Part shown: piece by piece, positions 35,540 through 43,405 of the stretch | Position numbering within the stretch: position 1 is the first letter of the stretch | Layout of the letters: each line of letters begins with the position of its first letter | Source: Endozoicomonas sp. SCSIO W0465 | GTDB lineage: Bacteria; Pseudomonadota; Gammaproteobacteria; Pseudomonadales; Endozoicomonadaceae | Reading direction: 5' to 3' | Assembly: GCF_023716865.1 (NCBI RefSeq) | Contig: NZ_CP092417.1 | Coordinates: 3,884,001-3,948,000, forward strand | Length of the DNA: 64,000 bases | The notes under the pieces: generated by a model | What the model saw: only the letters and a program-made list of their open reading frames with translations | Told to the model about the DNA's origin: nothing | Database searches by the model: none | Position numbers and translations under genes: made by a program

Positions 35540-36285
35540 ACACAGGCTCCAAGCCAATCCTCCATCAGTGATAACGTTGCATGACCGGTTTTATCATATT
35601 GCAACGGGGTAATGGATACATAGCCAGAAGCCACTGCATGGAAATCCGTTCCCTCTTCAGCAACAAGAGGCTGACCAATGCCACCAATCCACCAGATGGT
35701 ATTACCTCGGGGATCGGTCATTTTTACCGGAGGTTTTGACCGATCGCGCTGGCCCAGCCGGGTCACTTTCATTCCGCGGATATCTTCATAAGGACAGGCC
35801 GGCACATTGACATTGAGAATAGTACCTTTAGGCAAAGCCAGATCATCAAGGCGCAGCATCAAATCATGTAATACTCTGGCACTGACTTGCAGGTGCTGAT
35901 CTTCTCTGCCGCAGGAAGAAATGGCTATGGCTGTTTTTGCCAGCATGCGCCCTTCCATGGCAGCAGCCACAGTCCCTGAGTAGAGAACATCATCCCCCAG
36001 ATTTGCGCAACTGTTAATACCGGAAACTACGCGCTCCGGTAGACGGCCAAACAGCCCGCTGGCGGCAAGATTAACACAATCGGCAGGCGTGCCATCCACA
36101 CTGAAGAAACCATTGGCATGCTCTTTCATGCGCAGTGGCCGGCTCAAAGTGAGGGAATGCCCCTTGCCGGAACAGTCATTGTCCGGAGCTACTACCCAGC
36201 ATTGTCCGTGTGATTTCATGGTTTCAAACGAAAGGGCCAATCCCCTGGCGGTAACCCCATCATCATTCGATAGCAATATGGTCAT
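35536..36285 (-). CDS. surE: 5'/3'-nucleotidase SurE
   Basis: A 249-residue metal-dependent phosphatase acting on nucleoside monophosphates, linked to stationary-phase survival. The N-terminal metal site is ILLSNDDGVTARGL, followed by PDNDCSGKGHSLTL, GTPADCVNLA and SGTVAAAMEGRML. It lies 6 bases downstream of truD and overlaps pcm, so truD-surE-pcm is an operon. Confidence 0.95.
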   Translation of the reverse strand: MTILLSNDDGVTARGLALSFETMKSHGQCWVVAPDNDCSGKGHSLTLSRPLRMKEHANGFFSVDGTPADCVNLAASGLFGRLPERVVSGINSCANLGDDVLYSGTVAAAMEGRMLAKTAIAISSCGREDQHLQVSARVLHDLMLRLDDLALPKGTILNVNVPACPYEDIRGMKVTRLGQRDRSKPPVKMTDPRGNTIWWIGGIGQPLVAEEGTDFHAVASGYVSITPLQYDKTGHATLSLMEDWLGACV

Positions 36286-36291
36286 AGTCCA

Positions 36292-37371
36292 TCAATCCTG
36301 AATTATTCCAAGTTGTTCTTCATGGCAATCAAATAACTCCCTGAGTACCGATGTCGCAAAACAGCCCTTTGGCAGTTGGAAGCGCAATACCAGTGAGTTT
36401 CCTTTCGAACCACTTTCCCACAACCAGGTCAACTGCCGGGGCAGCAGACGGTTGACTCGTCGCTCCTGCAGCAAACCAACCCTCTCAAGGCCATCACAAA
36501 GTTGAGGGTATCCAGCAGTAACAGAGTGCTCAAAAGCCAGAGCCTGATCAGCCACTTTCGACGTTCCTCTCCCCCATAACGGTGAAGTCGGACTTAACTC
36601 TCCCCTGTCCAGACGGGTCATCATAGCGTCATCCGGGGCCTCGAAAATCAAACTGTTACTATCCGGAAACCCTAAAGCATCACCTGAAAGATACCGGTTC
36701 CAGACCCCCTCCCTGACCTTTTCAGAAAGTACCCGGTTAAAAAGCCAGGACCGGGCGGCAGACAGATATACCGACCGTTTATTACGCTGGACCCTGAATT
36801 TTCCGGCCAGCATCTCAACGGCTTTTTCAATATTTCGCCCATGATGGCCAAAACGCTGCTCACCGAAGTAATTAGGCACCCCTTCACGGGAAATTTGCTC
36901 TAACCGGGCATTGACCACGGCAGGTTCTGCATCAATATTCCGCAAGGTGATACAAAAATCATTGGCTTTCAGGACTCCGGTTTTCAGTTTTTTCCTGTGG
37001 CGGGCCTGCCGGATGATTCGTATGGAGCTACTCTCCAGCCCACTCCAGTCAGGATCAGCCATACCCGGCAGGGAAACACAAAACCATTGACGTGTAGTTC
37101 CATGGCGATCCTTGCGCCCGGCATAACTGACCGACTGTCTTCTAACACCGGCATGCCTCGCCAGAAGCCCTGCCACCCAGTCCGTATTCTCACCTTTTTT
37201 TTCAATCAGCAGAAAGAGGTGTTCGCCTTCACCTTCCGGCTCAAAAGGCAGTAGCTCATCAACAAGAAAATCGTCATGACAGGACTTGAAAAGACAGTTA
37301 CCCAAAGGGCCGCCAAAAGCATAACACCAATCAATGGAATAATCGGCAGGCATTGGTACATCGGCATCCAT
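36292..37371 (-). CDS. truD: tRNA pseudouridine(13) synthase
   Basis: A 359-residue pseudouridine synthase that modifies U13 of tRNA-Glu. The catalytic aspartate lies in SYAGRKDRHGTTRQWFCV. Other TruD landmarks are FLVDELLPFEPEGEGEHLFL, GVPNYFGEQRFG and RSWLFNRVLSEKV. Length matches E. coli TruD (349). Confidence 0.95.
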   Translation of the reverse strand: MDADVPMPADYSIDWCYAFGGPLGNCLFKSCHDDFLVDELLPFEPEGEGEHLFLLIEKKGENTDWVAGLLARHAGVRRQSVSYAGRKDRHGTTRQWFCVSLPGMADPDWSGLESSSIRIIRQARHRKKLKTGVLKANDFCITLRNIDAEPAVVNARLEQISREGVPNYFGEQRFGHHGRNIEKAVEMLAGKFRVQRNKRSVYLSAARSWLFNRVLSEKVREGVWNRYLSGDALGFPDSNSLIFEAPDDAMMTRLDRGELSPTSPLWGRGTSKVADQALAFEHSVTAGYPQLCDGLERVGLLQERRVNRLLPRQLTWLWESGSKGNSLVLRFQLPKGCFATSVLRELFDCHEEQLGIIQD

Positions 37372-37496
37372 GATGCGAACTCAACAAAATACAATTAATA
37401 ATAAACAATACCGCGTTTAATGCAGTGATTGAAAGGTCATACCGGGAAATAATATTGAATAGCGGGCCTGCTATCCGGGAGGCTCCATGCTCTGGA

Positions 37497-37997
37497 TCAT
37501 GCCCCCGGGTCTTTCAACTCTTTCAACAGAATAACGGCGTGAACAGCAACACCCTCTTTTCTACCGGTATAGCCCAGCTTTTCAGTCGTAGTTGCCTTGA
37601 CGTTCACCAGCGACGGATGGATTCCCATGTCTTCACTGATATTCAGCCGCATCTGATCAATGTGCGGCGCCATTTTAGGAGACTGGGCAATAATAGTACT
37701 GTCCATATTGACCGGAGCCAAACCCTGTTCTTCAAGCAGGGCAATAACATGACGAAGTAACTTGCGACTATCAATGCCAGAATAACGATCATCGGTATCA
37801 GGAAAATGCTTGCCAATATCACCCAGTCCTGCCGCTCCCAACAGCGCATCACAAAGGGCATGAAGCAGCACATCGCCATCAGAATGCGCGATTAACCCAT
37901 GAGTATGAGGGATTTTCACCCCCCCCAGCACAATATAATCCCCTTCACGCTCACTATCAGAGAAGCGGTGAACATCAAAACCATGACCAATACGCAT
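37497..37997 (-). CDS. ispF: 2-C-methyl-D-erythritol 2,4-cyclodiphosphate synthase
   Basis: A 166-residue enzyme of the MEP isoprenoid pathway forming the cyclic diphosphate with loss of CMP. The metal site is RIGHGFDVHRF; HSDGDVLLHALCDALLGAAG and DIGKHFPDTDDRYSG are family signatures, and the C-terminal KATTTEKLGYTGRKEGVA is present. ATG 37997 shares one base with the ispD stop (TGATG). ispD and ispF are often adjacent, as here. Confidence 0.96.
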   Translation of the reverse strand: MRIGHGFDVHRFSDSEREGDYIVLGGVKIPHTHGLIAHSDGDVLLHALCDALLGAAGLGDIGKHFPDTDDRYSGIDSRKLLRHVIALLEEQGLAPVNMDSTIIAQSPKMAPHIDQMRLNISEDMGIHPSLVNVKATTTEKLGYTGRKEGVAVHAVILLKELKDPGA

Positions 37998-38713
37998 CAA
38001 GTAACCTCAATTAGTTTCGACTGCTGTTCTAAATACAGAGAGGCCAGTGCCAGATCAGTTCCACGGGTTACCTTGATATTATCGGCATGCCCTTTCACCA
38101 TGACTGGCTGTTTTCCAGAGTATTCAATGGCACTGGCCTCATCAGTCACCGGCATCCTGTCTGCTATCGCTTTCGCCATTGCCTCGTGCAGCATTCCCAG
38201 ACGAAACATCTGCGGTGTCATGGCGTGCCAGAGTCCCTGACGGTCTACCGTTTGGGACACAAGACCATCGCCTCCGGCTCTCTTGATGGTATCAGTAACA
38301 GGACTACCGAGCAGCCCTCCGACAGGATGGTCATTAAGCTGATTAACTAGCCAGTCCATATCTGAACGACGAATACAGGGGCGGGCTACATCATGAACCA
38401 GCACCCAGTCATTGGGGCTGCCAATCTCCAGCAGCACGCTCAAACCATTGAGTACCGAGTGGTAACGCTCTTCCCCTCCCTGGGCAAGGAGAACTCTCGG
38501 ATTTCTCAATAGTTCAATCGATTGGTGGTACTCATCGTCACGATCAAGAACCATCACTATCTTTTCCAGTCTTGGAAAATCCAGCAATCGTTCCAGAGTA
38601 TGTACCATCAGAGGCTTGCCTTTGATTTCAAGGTACTGCTTGGGAATGTCGACATTCATCCGGCGGCCAACACCTGCTGCCGGAACAACCGCCCAGTAAC
38701 GAACCGTGTTCAT
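37997..38713 (-). CDS. ispD: 2-C-methyl-D-erythritol 4-phosphate cytidylyltransferase
   Basis: A 238-residue cytidylyltransferase of the MEP pathway. The nucleotide loop is VVPAAGVGRRMNVDIPKQY; VLVHDVARPCIR and the C-terminal VTDEASAIEYSG are family motifs. ATG 38713 gives the normal length; the frame is open to 38788. It lies downstream of ftsB and overlaps ispF, giving ftsB-ispD-ispF as in many gammaproteobacteria. Confidence 0.96.
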   Translation of the reverse strand: MNTVRYWAVVPAAGVGRRMNVDIPKQYLEIKGKPLMVHTLERLLDFPRLEKIVMVLDRDDEYHQSIELLRNPRVLLAQGGEERYHSVLNGLSVLLEIGSPNDWVLVHDVARPCIRRSDMDWLVNQLNDHPVGGLLGSPVTDTIKRAGGDGLVSQTVDRQGLWHAMTPQMFRLGMLHEAMAKAIADRMPVTDEASAIEYSGKQPVMVKGHADNIKVTRGTDLALASLYLEQQSKLIEVT

Positions 38714-38811
38714 GGTTTCTGCGCTACTCACTATGGCACCCTTCAGTTGAACACCCGGGAGCCTGTTCAGGAAAGCCCCCGAAACCAATACAGGAAAAAG
38801 ATTGGTCCGGT

Positions 38812-39087
38812 TTAATCGTAAATCAGAAAGAACGTTTCGTCACTGCGAATCATACCCAGCTCCTGCCGCGCCCTCTCCTCGACGGTTTCCATCCCTTGCT
38901 GCAACTCCACAACTTCTTTGGCCAACAGGCGATTACGTTGATACAAACGTTCATTTTCCAGCCTGAAACGCTCAAGATTGTCTTTATGCGTCAGTAATTC
39001 AGCCATACTGCCTTCACCAATCCAGAGCCTGGTTTGAAGGTAAACCAGCAGCAGTGTCAACAGGGCTAATGCCAGTTTTTTCATCAT
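38812..39087 (-). CDS. ftsB: Cell division protein FtsB
   Basis: A 91-residue bitopic membrane protein: TM segment at residues about 4-20 (LALALLTLLLVYLQTRLW), then a coiled coil rich in Leu/Glu/Arg (LERFRLENERLYQRNRLLAK), then the C-terminal EERARQELGMIRSDETFF typical of FtsB. It forms the FtsQLB complex that activates septal wall synthesis. Upstream is eno, the usual order. Confidence 0.94.
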   Translation of the reverse strand: MMKKLALALLTLLLVYLQTRLWIGEGSMAELLTHKDNLERFRLENERLYQRNRLLAKEVVELQQGMETVEERARQELGMIRSDETFFLIYD

Positions 39088-39310
39088 CAGTTCCGCTTTA
39101 AACCGTAACTATCCATCAGTATGGGTAACACCAAAAAAACAAGACGTCTGAAGCTGAAACCAGGGAGCGTTGTCAATGAGTTATTGGAGTTTAGTGATGG
39201 ATTTTAACAGGAGCGCCAGTGGTTTAACATATGATCTATATGAGAACTGCTTCACATTAATGGACGTTATTACAAGAAATCAGGATTCACAAGCAACAAC
39301 TCAAGTAATA

Positions 39311-39336
39311 AAAAAAGGGAGGCTCAAAGCCTCCCC
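39311..39336 (-). terminator. Terminator downstream of eno
   Basis: GGGAGGCT and AGCCTCCC pair over 8 bp around loop CAA. On the minus strand the stem is followed by TTTTTT, about 25 bases after the eno stop. It separates eno from ftsB. Confidence 0.85.
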
Positions 39337-39359
39337 TTTCAATCAGCAGTGACTGCTCA

Positions 39360-40652
39360 TCAGGCACGCTTGAATTCAGCAATACCACGGTAAGGCGCTT
39401 TGCCTTCCAGCTGCTCTTCGATACGGATCAGCTGGTTGTACTTGGCTACCCGGTCAGAACGGCACAGGGAACCGGTCTTGATCTGGCCAGCGCAGGTACC
39501 TACCGCCAGGTCAGCAATGGTAGCGTCTTCGGTTTCACCGGAACGGTGAGAGATAACGGCAGTGTAACCAGCGTCTTTCGCCATCTTGATCGCATCCAGA
39601 GTTTCGCTCAGGGAGCCGATCTGGTTGAACTTGATCAGGATAGAGTTAGCGATGCCCTTATCGATACCTTCTTTCAGGATCTTGGTGTTGGTTACAAACA
39701 GGTCGTCACCAACGATCTGGATCTTGTCGCCCAGCAGCTCTGTCTGGTACTTGAAGCCGTCCCAGTCAGATTCATCCAGACCATCTTCGATGGAGATGAT
39801 CGGGTATTCTTCAGTCAGACCTTTCAGGTAGTCAGAGAACTCGTTGGAGGTGAAGACTTTGCCTTCGCCCTTCAGGTTGTACTTGCCATCTTCGTAGAAC
39901 TCGGAAGCAGCACAGTCCATAGCCAGAGTGATGTCGGTGCCCAGAGTGTAACCGGCCGCAGCAACCGCTTCTTTGATGACTGCCAGAGCGTCAGCATTGG
40001 AAGCCAGGTTGGGGGCAAAACCACCCTCATCGCCCACTGCAGTGTTCAGACCTTTGTCGGACAGAACTTTCTTCAGGGCGTGGAATACTTCAGCACCCAT
40101 GCGCAGCGCTTCAGCGAAGTTCCTGGCGCCCACTGGCTGAATCATGAATTCCTGGATATCGACGTTGTTGTCAGCGTGCTCACCACCGTTCAGGATGTTC
40201 ATCATAGGAACTGGCATGGTGTACTGACCGGCAGTACCGTTCAGCTCAGCAATGTGAGCGTACAGGGGCATGCCTTTGTCAGCTGCAGCAGCTTTGGCAG
40301 CCGCCAGAGACACCGCCAGGATAGCGTTGGCGCCCAGCTTGGCCTTGTTGTCAGTGCCGTCCAGATCGATCATCTTCTGATCCAGACCACGCTGGTCATT
40401 GGCATCAAAACCAAGCAGTGCTTCACGGATAGGACCGTTAACATTGGCAACGGCTTTCAGAACGCCCTTGCCCAGGTAGCGGGATTTGTCACCATCACGC
40501 AGCTCCAGGGCTTCGCGGGAACCAGTGGAAGCGCCGCTGGGAGCACAGGCAGTACCAAAGGCACCAGACTCAAGGATGACGTCAGCTTCAACAGTGGGAT
40601 TACCACGAGAATCGAGGACTTCGCGAGCCTTGATTTCCTTGATAGCGGTCAT
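39360..40652 (-). CDS. eno: Enolase
   Basis: A 430-residue glycolytic enzyme interconverting 2-phosphoglycerate and phosphoenolpyruvate; also a structural part of the RNA degradosome in some gammaproteobacteria. Motifs: KAREVLDSRGNPTVEADV, GASTGSREALELRDGD, AVGDEGGFAPNL, SIEDGLDESDWDG and SHRSGETEDATIADLAV. GGAG precedes the ATG at good spacing. Confidence 0.98.
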   Translation of the reverse strand: MTAIKEIKAREVLDSRGNPTVEADVILESGAFGTACAPSGASTGSREALELRDGDKSRYLGKGVLKAVANVNGPIREALLGFDANDQRGLDQKMIDLDGTDNKAKLGANAILAVSLAAAKAAAADKGMPLYAHIAELNGTAGQYTMPVPMMNILNGGEHADNNVDIQEFMIQPVGARNFAEALRMGAEVFHALKKVLSDKGLNTAVGDEGGFAPNLASNADALAVIKEAVAAAGYTLGTDITLAMDCAASEFYEDGKYNLKGEGKVFTSNEFSDYLKGLTEEYPIISIEDGLDESDWDGFKYQTELLGDKIQIVGDDLFVTNTKILKEGIDKGIANSILIKFNQIGSLSETLDAIKMAKDAGYTAVISHRSGETEDATIADLAVGTCAGQIKTGSLCRSDRVAKYNQLIRIEEQLEGKAPYRGIAEFKRA

Positions 40653-40923
40653 GAGATACTCCGGGTGAAGAATTCGGAAATTTCAAGTGAGAGGTAAGCA
40701 ATACCGTAAAATTGTTGCGGCATTGTTACGGGAGCGGCAACTATACCACCGGAAAATCCTGTGTCAAAGCCTTACAATTTCGCTGGACACCGCGTCAACA
40801 TTGAGCTTCGTGGATTTTTGATCGTCGTTGTGAATTACTGTCAATCGGCTGTTAACGATCGTTTAAACAAAGCGACAACGGCCAAATATTCATCAAACAG
40901 CAATGCCACTATAAGTAAAGTTA

Positions 40924-41208
40924 CTACCTTAGATACAACTCGAAAATCAGTTTTTCTGCCGTGCAATCAAAGTCAAACATGGCATCAATGGTGACACTAC
41001 CCCCATGATCGTTCACTGTTTTCTTTATCTGGCAGTGATCTGAAATACTGTTTGCCAGCACTTCCATCTTTGTCATCTGGTCATTTGCCTGTTGCTCGGT
41101 ATCCCCTTTTATCGTCATTTCGAAGTGAGTATCCCCCGGTACAATCACCTCACCTATTTCAAAACAGTGATCAGCATCAATTTCCAGCTCAACAGTGGTA
41201 TTCTCCAT
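40924..41208 (-). CDS. YfcZ/YiiS family (DUF406) small protein
   Basis: A 94-residue cytoplasmic protein. ATG 41208 has a perfect AGGAGG 6 bases upstream. The C-terminus FDFDCTAEKLIFELYLR closely matches the DUF406 ending seen in E. coli YfcZ, and an acidic N-terminus and central charged helix agree. The family's function is unknown. Confidence 0.85.
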   Translation of the reverse strand: MENTTVELEIDADHCFEIGEVIVPGDTHFEMTIKGDTEQQANDQMTKMEVLANSISDHCQIKKTVNDHGGSVTIDAMFDFDCTAEKLIFELYLR

Positions 41209-41705
41209 ATCAGGCCTCCTGGTCAATGCCGAGAATGATAGGTCAGATAGGGCTTTCTGAAGAAAATTAACAATAAACGGATTCTAAAACCAATTAACAA
41301 TATGGCTTTTCACGAAATTTAGAAATTTCATTCCAGCAGTACATAGCCTAAGGGTATAAACAAATCCTTACTGCATAGAAGCACCACTAATAGATAATTA
41401 TCTTAAACTACTTTCGCCAGACTTTAATAACATTTTGACCCTAACATATTGAAAAACAAAACATTAAGTAATTAACTGTTAAATTCACAAAACAACACCG
41501 GCCACGCACAAAACACCGGTCAGTTAACCTGAAAAAATTACAGAACAGGGAAAAACCAGCAATAAAATGGAACCATATTACAAATTAGTGGTCAAAATTA
41601 TTGACAATCGGATCCTATAAAAAGGACTACTTAAAGAAATAACAACCGTCGTATCAATTAAGGTAATTTTGAGTTTTACATACGGAAGAAAACAGAGATA
41701 ACCAA
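41209..41705. other. A/T-rich intergenic region upstream of an unrecognised gene
   Basis: About 500 bases, noticeably richer in A and T than the surrounding core. No ORF or RNA gene is supported. A TTGACA at 41601 has a TATAAA only 9 bases away, too close for a normal sigma-70 promoter. Confidence 0.4.
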
Positions 41706-42938
41706 ATGTTCAGCATAACATCAAATTACACTTCTTTAATAAACACGGATCACCCTCCGGGTACCGGTGTTGTTAGCAAATTCCTGAATATGACGGTTAC
41801 TGTTTCAACCTTTTTCCAAAGCTACCTTCAGTTGGATCGAGCAAGCAACCATCATCAGCCAGAGACAATTTCTTCAGGCAAGATACCTGGTCATGTTACT
41901 GACGCTTTTCCCTATATATTGATTTCTGCCGAAGATAGACAACATCACGAAGCTATTTCAGATAAACCCTCATCAACAGGAGATTCTTGCCCGCTCCATA
42001 GTTTTTTTCCCGATGATGATCCAGAACGTTTTTTTTCAATTCGCTTTGAAACTTCAAGTATGGTTTACATTCCAGGCGAGACTGAAAAACTGGATATTGA
42101 TACTGTAGAAATTATTGAAGGAAGTGAACTGGCAAACCAGCTTGGTACTTCTGGTAAAGTCAGGGTTGACAAAGTTTTTTATCAGGCAGGAACCGGTGCT
42201 ATTACCGCTCAGCTAATGATCAATCAAGTAGAACAGTTATTTACTCTTTTTTACATAAACGTAGAAACCAACATCAAGCTTCCGGTAACTCAATATCAGC
42301 TGGACGCCTACCTCTCTGAAACAAAAAATGATTATGCTCCACACTATGAGTTCTTCAAGGAGGCATTAAAAGAAAACAGTAGTACGCAGGTTTTAGGGAC
42401 GGAAGCAAACCCAAATACGGAACATCAATGGCGAAGAAAGCTATTGAGGAAGGTAAAGGGGAGAGGGAAAGATTTACCACATTATATGTACCCGAAATCC
42501 ATGACACCTGTAAAACAGTATTTTTGCAATCAGGGAGTATCCGGTGTCACTAATAAAAAAGGAATTGATATCACTGAAGCTGTCAAGATAAGAATGTATC
42601 AGCAAGAGGAGAAATTAGTTGCCCCAATCCCCCCTGTGAGATACCAGAATATAGAGTCAGCACTCAGAGACATCGCGAAACATAAAGATGCACTGGCAGC
42701 CAATCAACGCGATGCTTCAAGGCTTAATATCGACTTTGACAAACCTCCCCGTATTACCCTGCCCCCGAGGCAGGCTGAAACCGTTAAGATGCTGAGTGAA
42801 AAGAGATTAATGGCAAAAAAATCAGGAGTTGACTTCGCTGCCGATGATATTCCATTCCCTCTGACCATACTACAACGGGATCAAAAAGCTTTACCAAATT
42901 CCCCCCCCCCACCCCATCATCCGCTCAGGACTTTGTGA
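41706..42938 (+). CDS. Unrecognised 410-residue protein ending at a poly-C tract
   Basis: A soluble-looking protein without a signal peptide or TM segment. The first 110 residues are Ser/Thr/His/Pro-rich and probably disordered. The middle (about 110-210) is a beta-rich region (FFSIRFETSSMVYIPG, VRVDKVFYQAGTGAITAQ). A basic patch follows near 240 (WRRKLLRKVKGRGKD), then a charged helical C-terminus. The frame ends shortly after ten consecutive C (42901-42910), coding SPPPPHHPLRTL. One added C would continue the protein about 80 residues to 43177, giving SAQDFVKRYCELFHYPD next. No family is recognised. It directly precedes the repeat-protein array, whose first spacer begins about 105 bases after this stop. 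Confidence 0.65.
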   Translation: MFSITSNYTSLINTDHPPGTGVVSKFLNMTVTVSTFFQSYLQLDRASNHHQPETISSGKIPGHVTDAFPYILISAEDRQHHEAISDKPSSTGDSCPLHSFFPDDDPERFFSIRFETSSMVYIPGETEKLDIDTVEIIEGSELANQLGTSGKVRVDKVFYQAGTGAITAQLMINQVEQLFTLFYINVETNIKLPVTQYQLDAYLSETKNDYAPHYEFFKEALKENSSTQVLGTEANPNTEHQWRRKLLRKVKGRGKDLPHYMYPKSMTPVKQYFCNQGVSGVTNKKGIDITEAVKIRMYQQEEKLVAPIPPVRYQNIESALRDIAKHKDALAANQRDASRLNIDFDKPPRITLPPRQAETVKMLSEKRLMAKKSGVDFAADDIPFPLTILQRDQKALPNSPPPPHHPLRTL

Positions 42939-43042
42939 AACGATACTGTGAGCTGTTCCATTATCCTGATGTGTCTTACACCAACCAAACCTCTCAACTA
43001 CATTTGTGCTGTCATCTGAACCCAGCATTACCAGCCTCAGAA

Positions 43043-43152
43043 TCATTTGGTATACGCGCATCAATATATTCAGCTATCTTTAGTGCCCGACACATTCCAG
43101 CAACCAGGCCAGGGTGGTTCAGGTTCTTAATCTGGCATTGCATAGGCAGCAT
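43043..43152 (-). pseudogene. Transposase N-terminal remnant (DUF4277/IS1634-like), array spacer 1
   Basis: Read on the minus strand from ATG 43152 the peptide is MLPMQCQIKNLNHPGLVAGM, then CRALKIAEYIDARIPN. This resembles the DUF4277 N-terminus of IS1634-type transposases (N-H-x-G-x-V-A-G and E-Y-I-D). The frame ends soon after IPN at the array junction, so only the first 36 or so residues survive. The rest of the spacer, 43153-43405, shows no gene and should hold the promoter of the downstream gene. Confidence 0.55.
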
Positions 43153-43405
43153 GATGGTATTCCTGAGTATCTGTTGATCCTTGGACGACAGATTTCAGGA
43201 AAATATCAATAAGTTGGCAGAAGCTTGGTTTTAAATATTTTTTCCAGCAAATCATGAATGAAGATGTAGTCAGCCTAAAGCCCTGGATACCAGGATATGG
43301 AACTATTTACTGATTAGGTCAGAATATACGGAAGCAAACTATTACCTGCTTAATTGCTGTTTTCCCCAGACGATTCACCTACTGGGAAAAAACTTGATAT
43401 AAGCC

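Noticed and set aside
39170..39352. 60-codon ORF between ftsB and eno
   Set aside because: It runs through the eno terminator hairpin and has no recognisable features.
39546..40697. 383-codon plus-strand open frame opposite eno
   Set aside because: Antisense of enolase; high codon bias in eno keeps the opposite frame open.
41601..41621. TTGACA...TATAAA as a sigma-70 promoter for the 41706 gene
   Set aside because: Spacing is only 9 bases instead of about 17.
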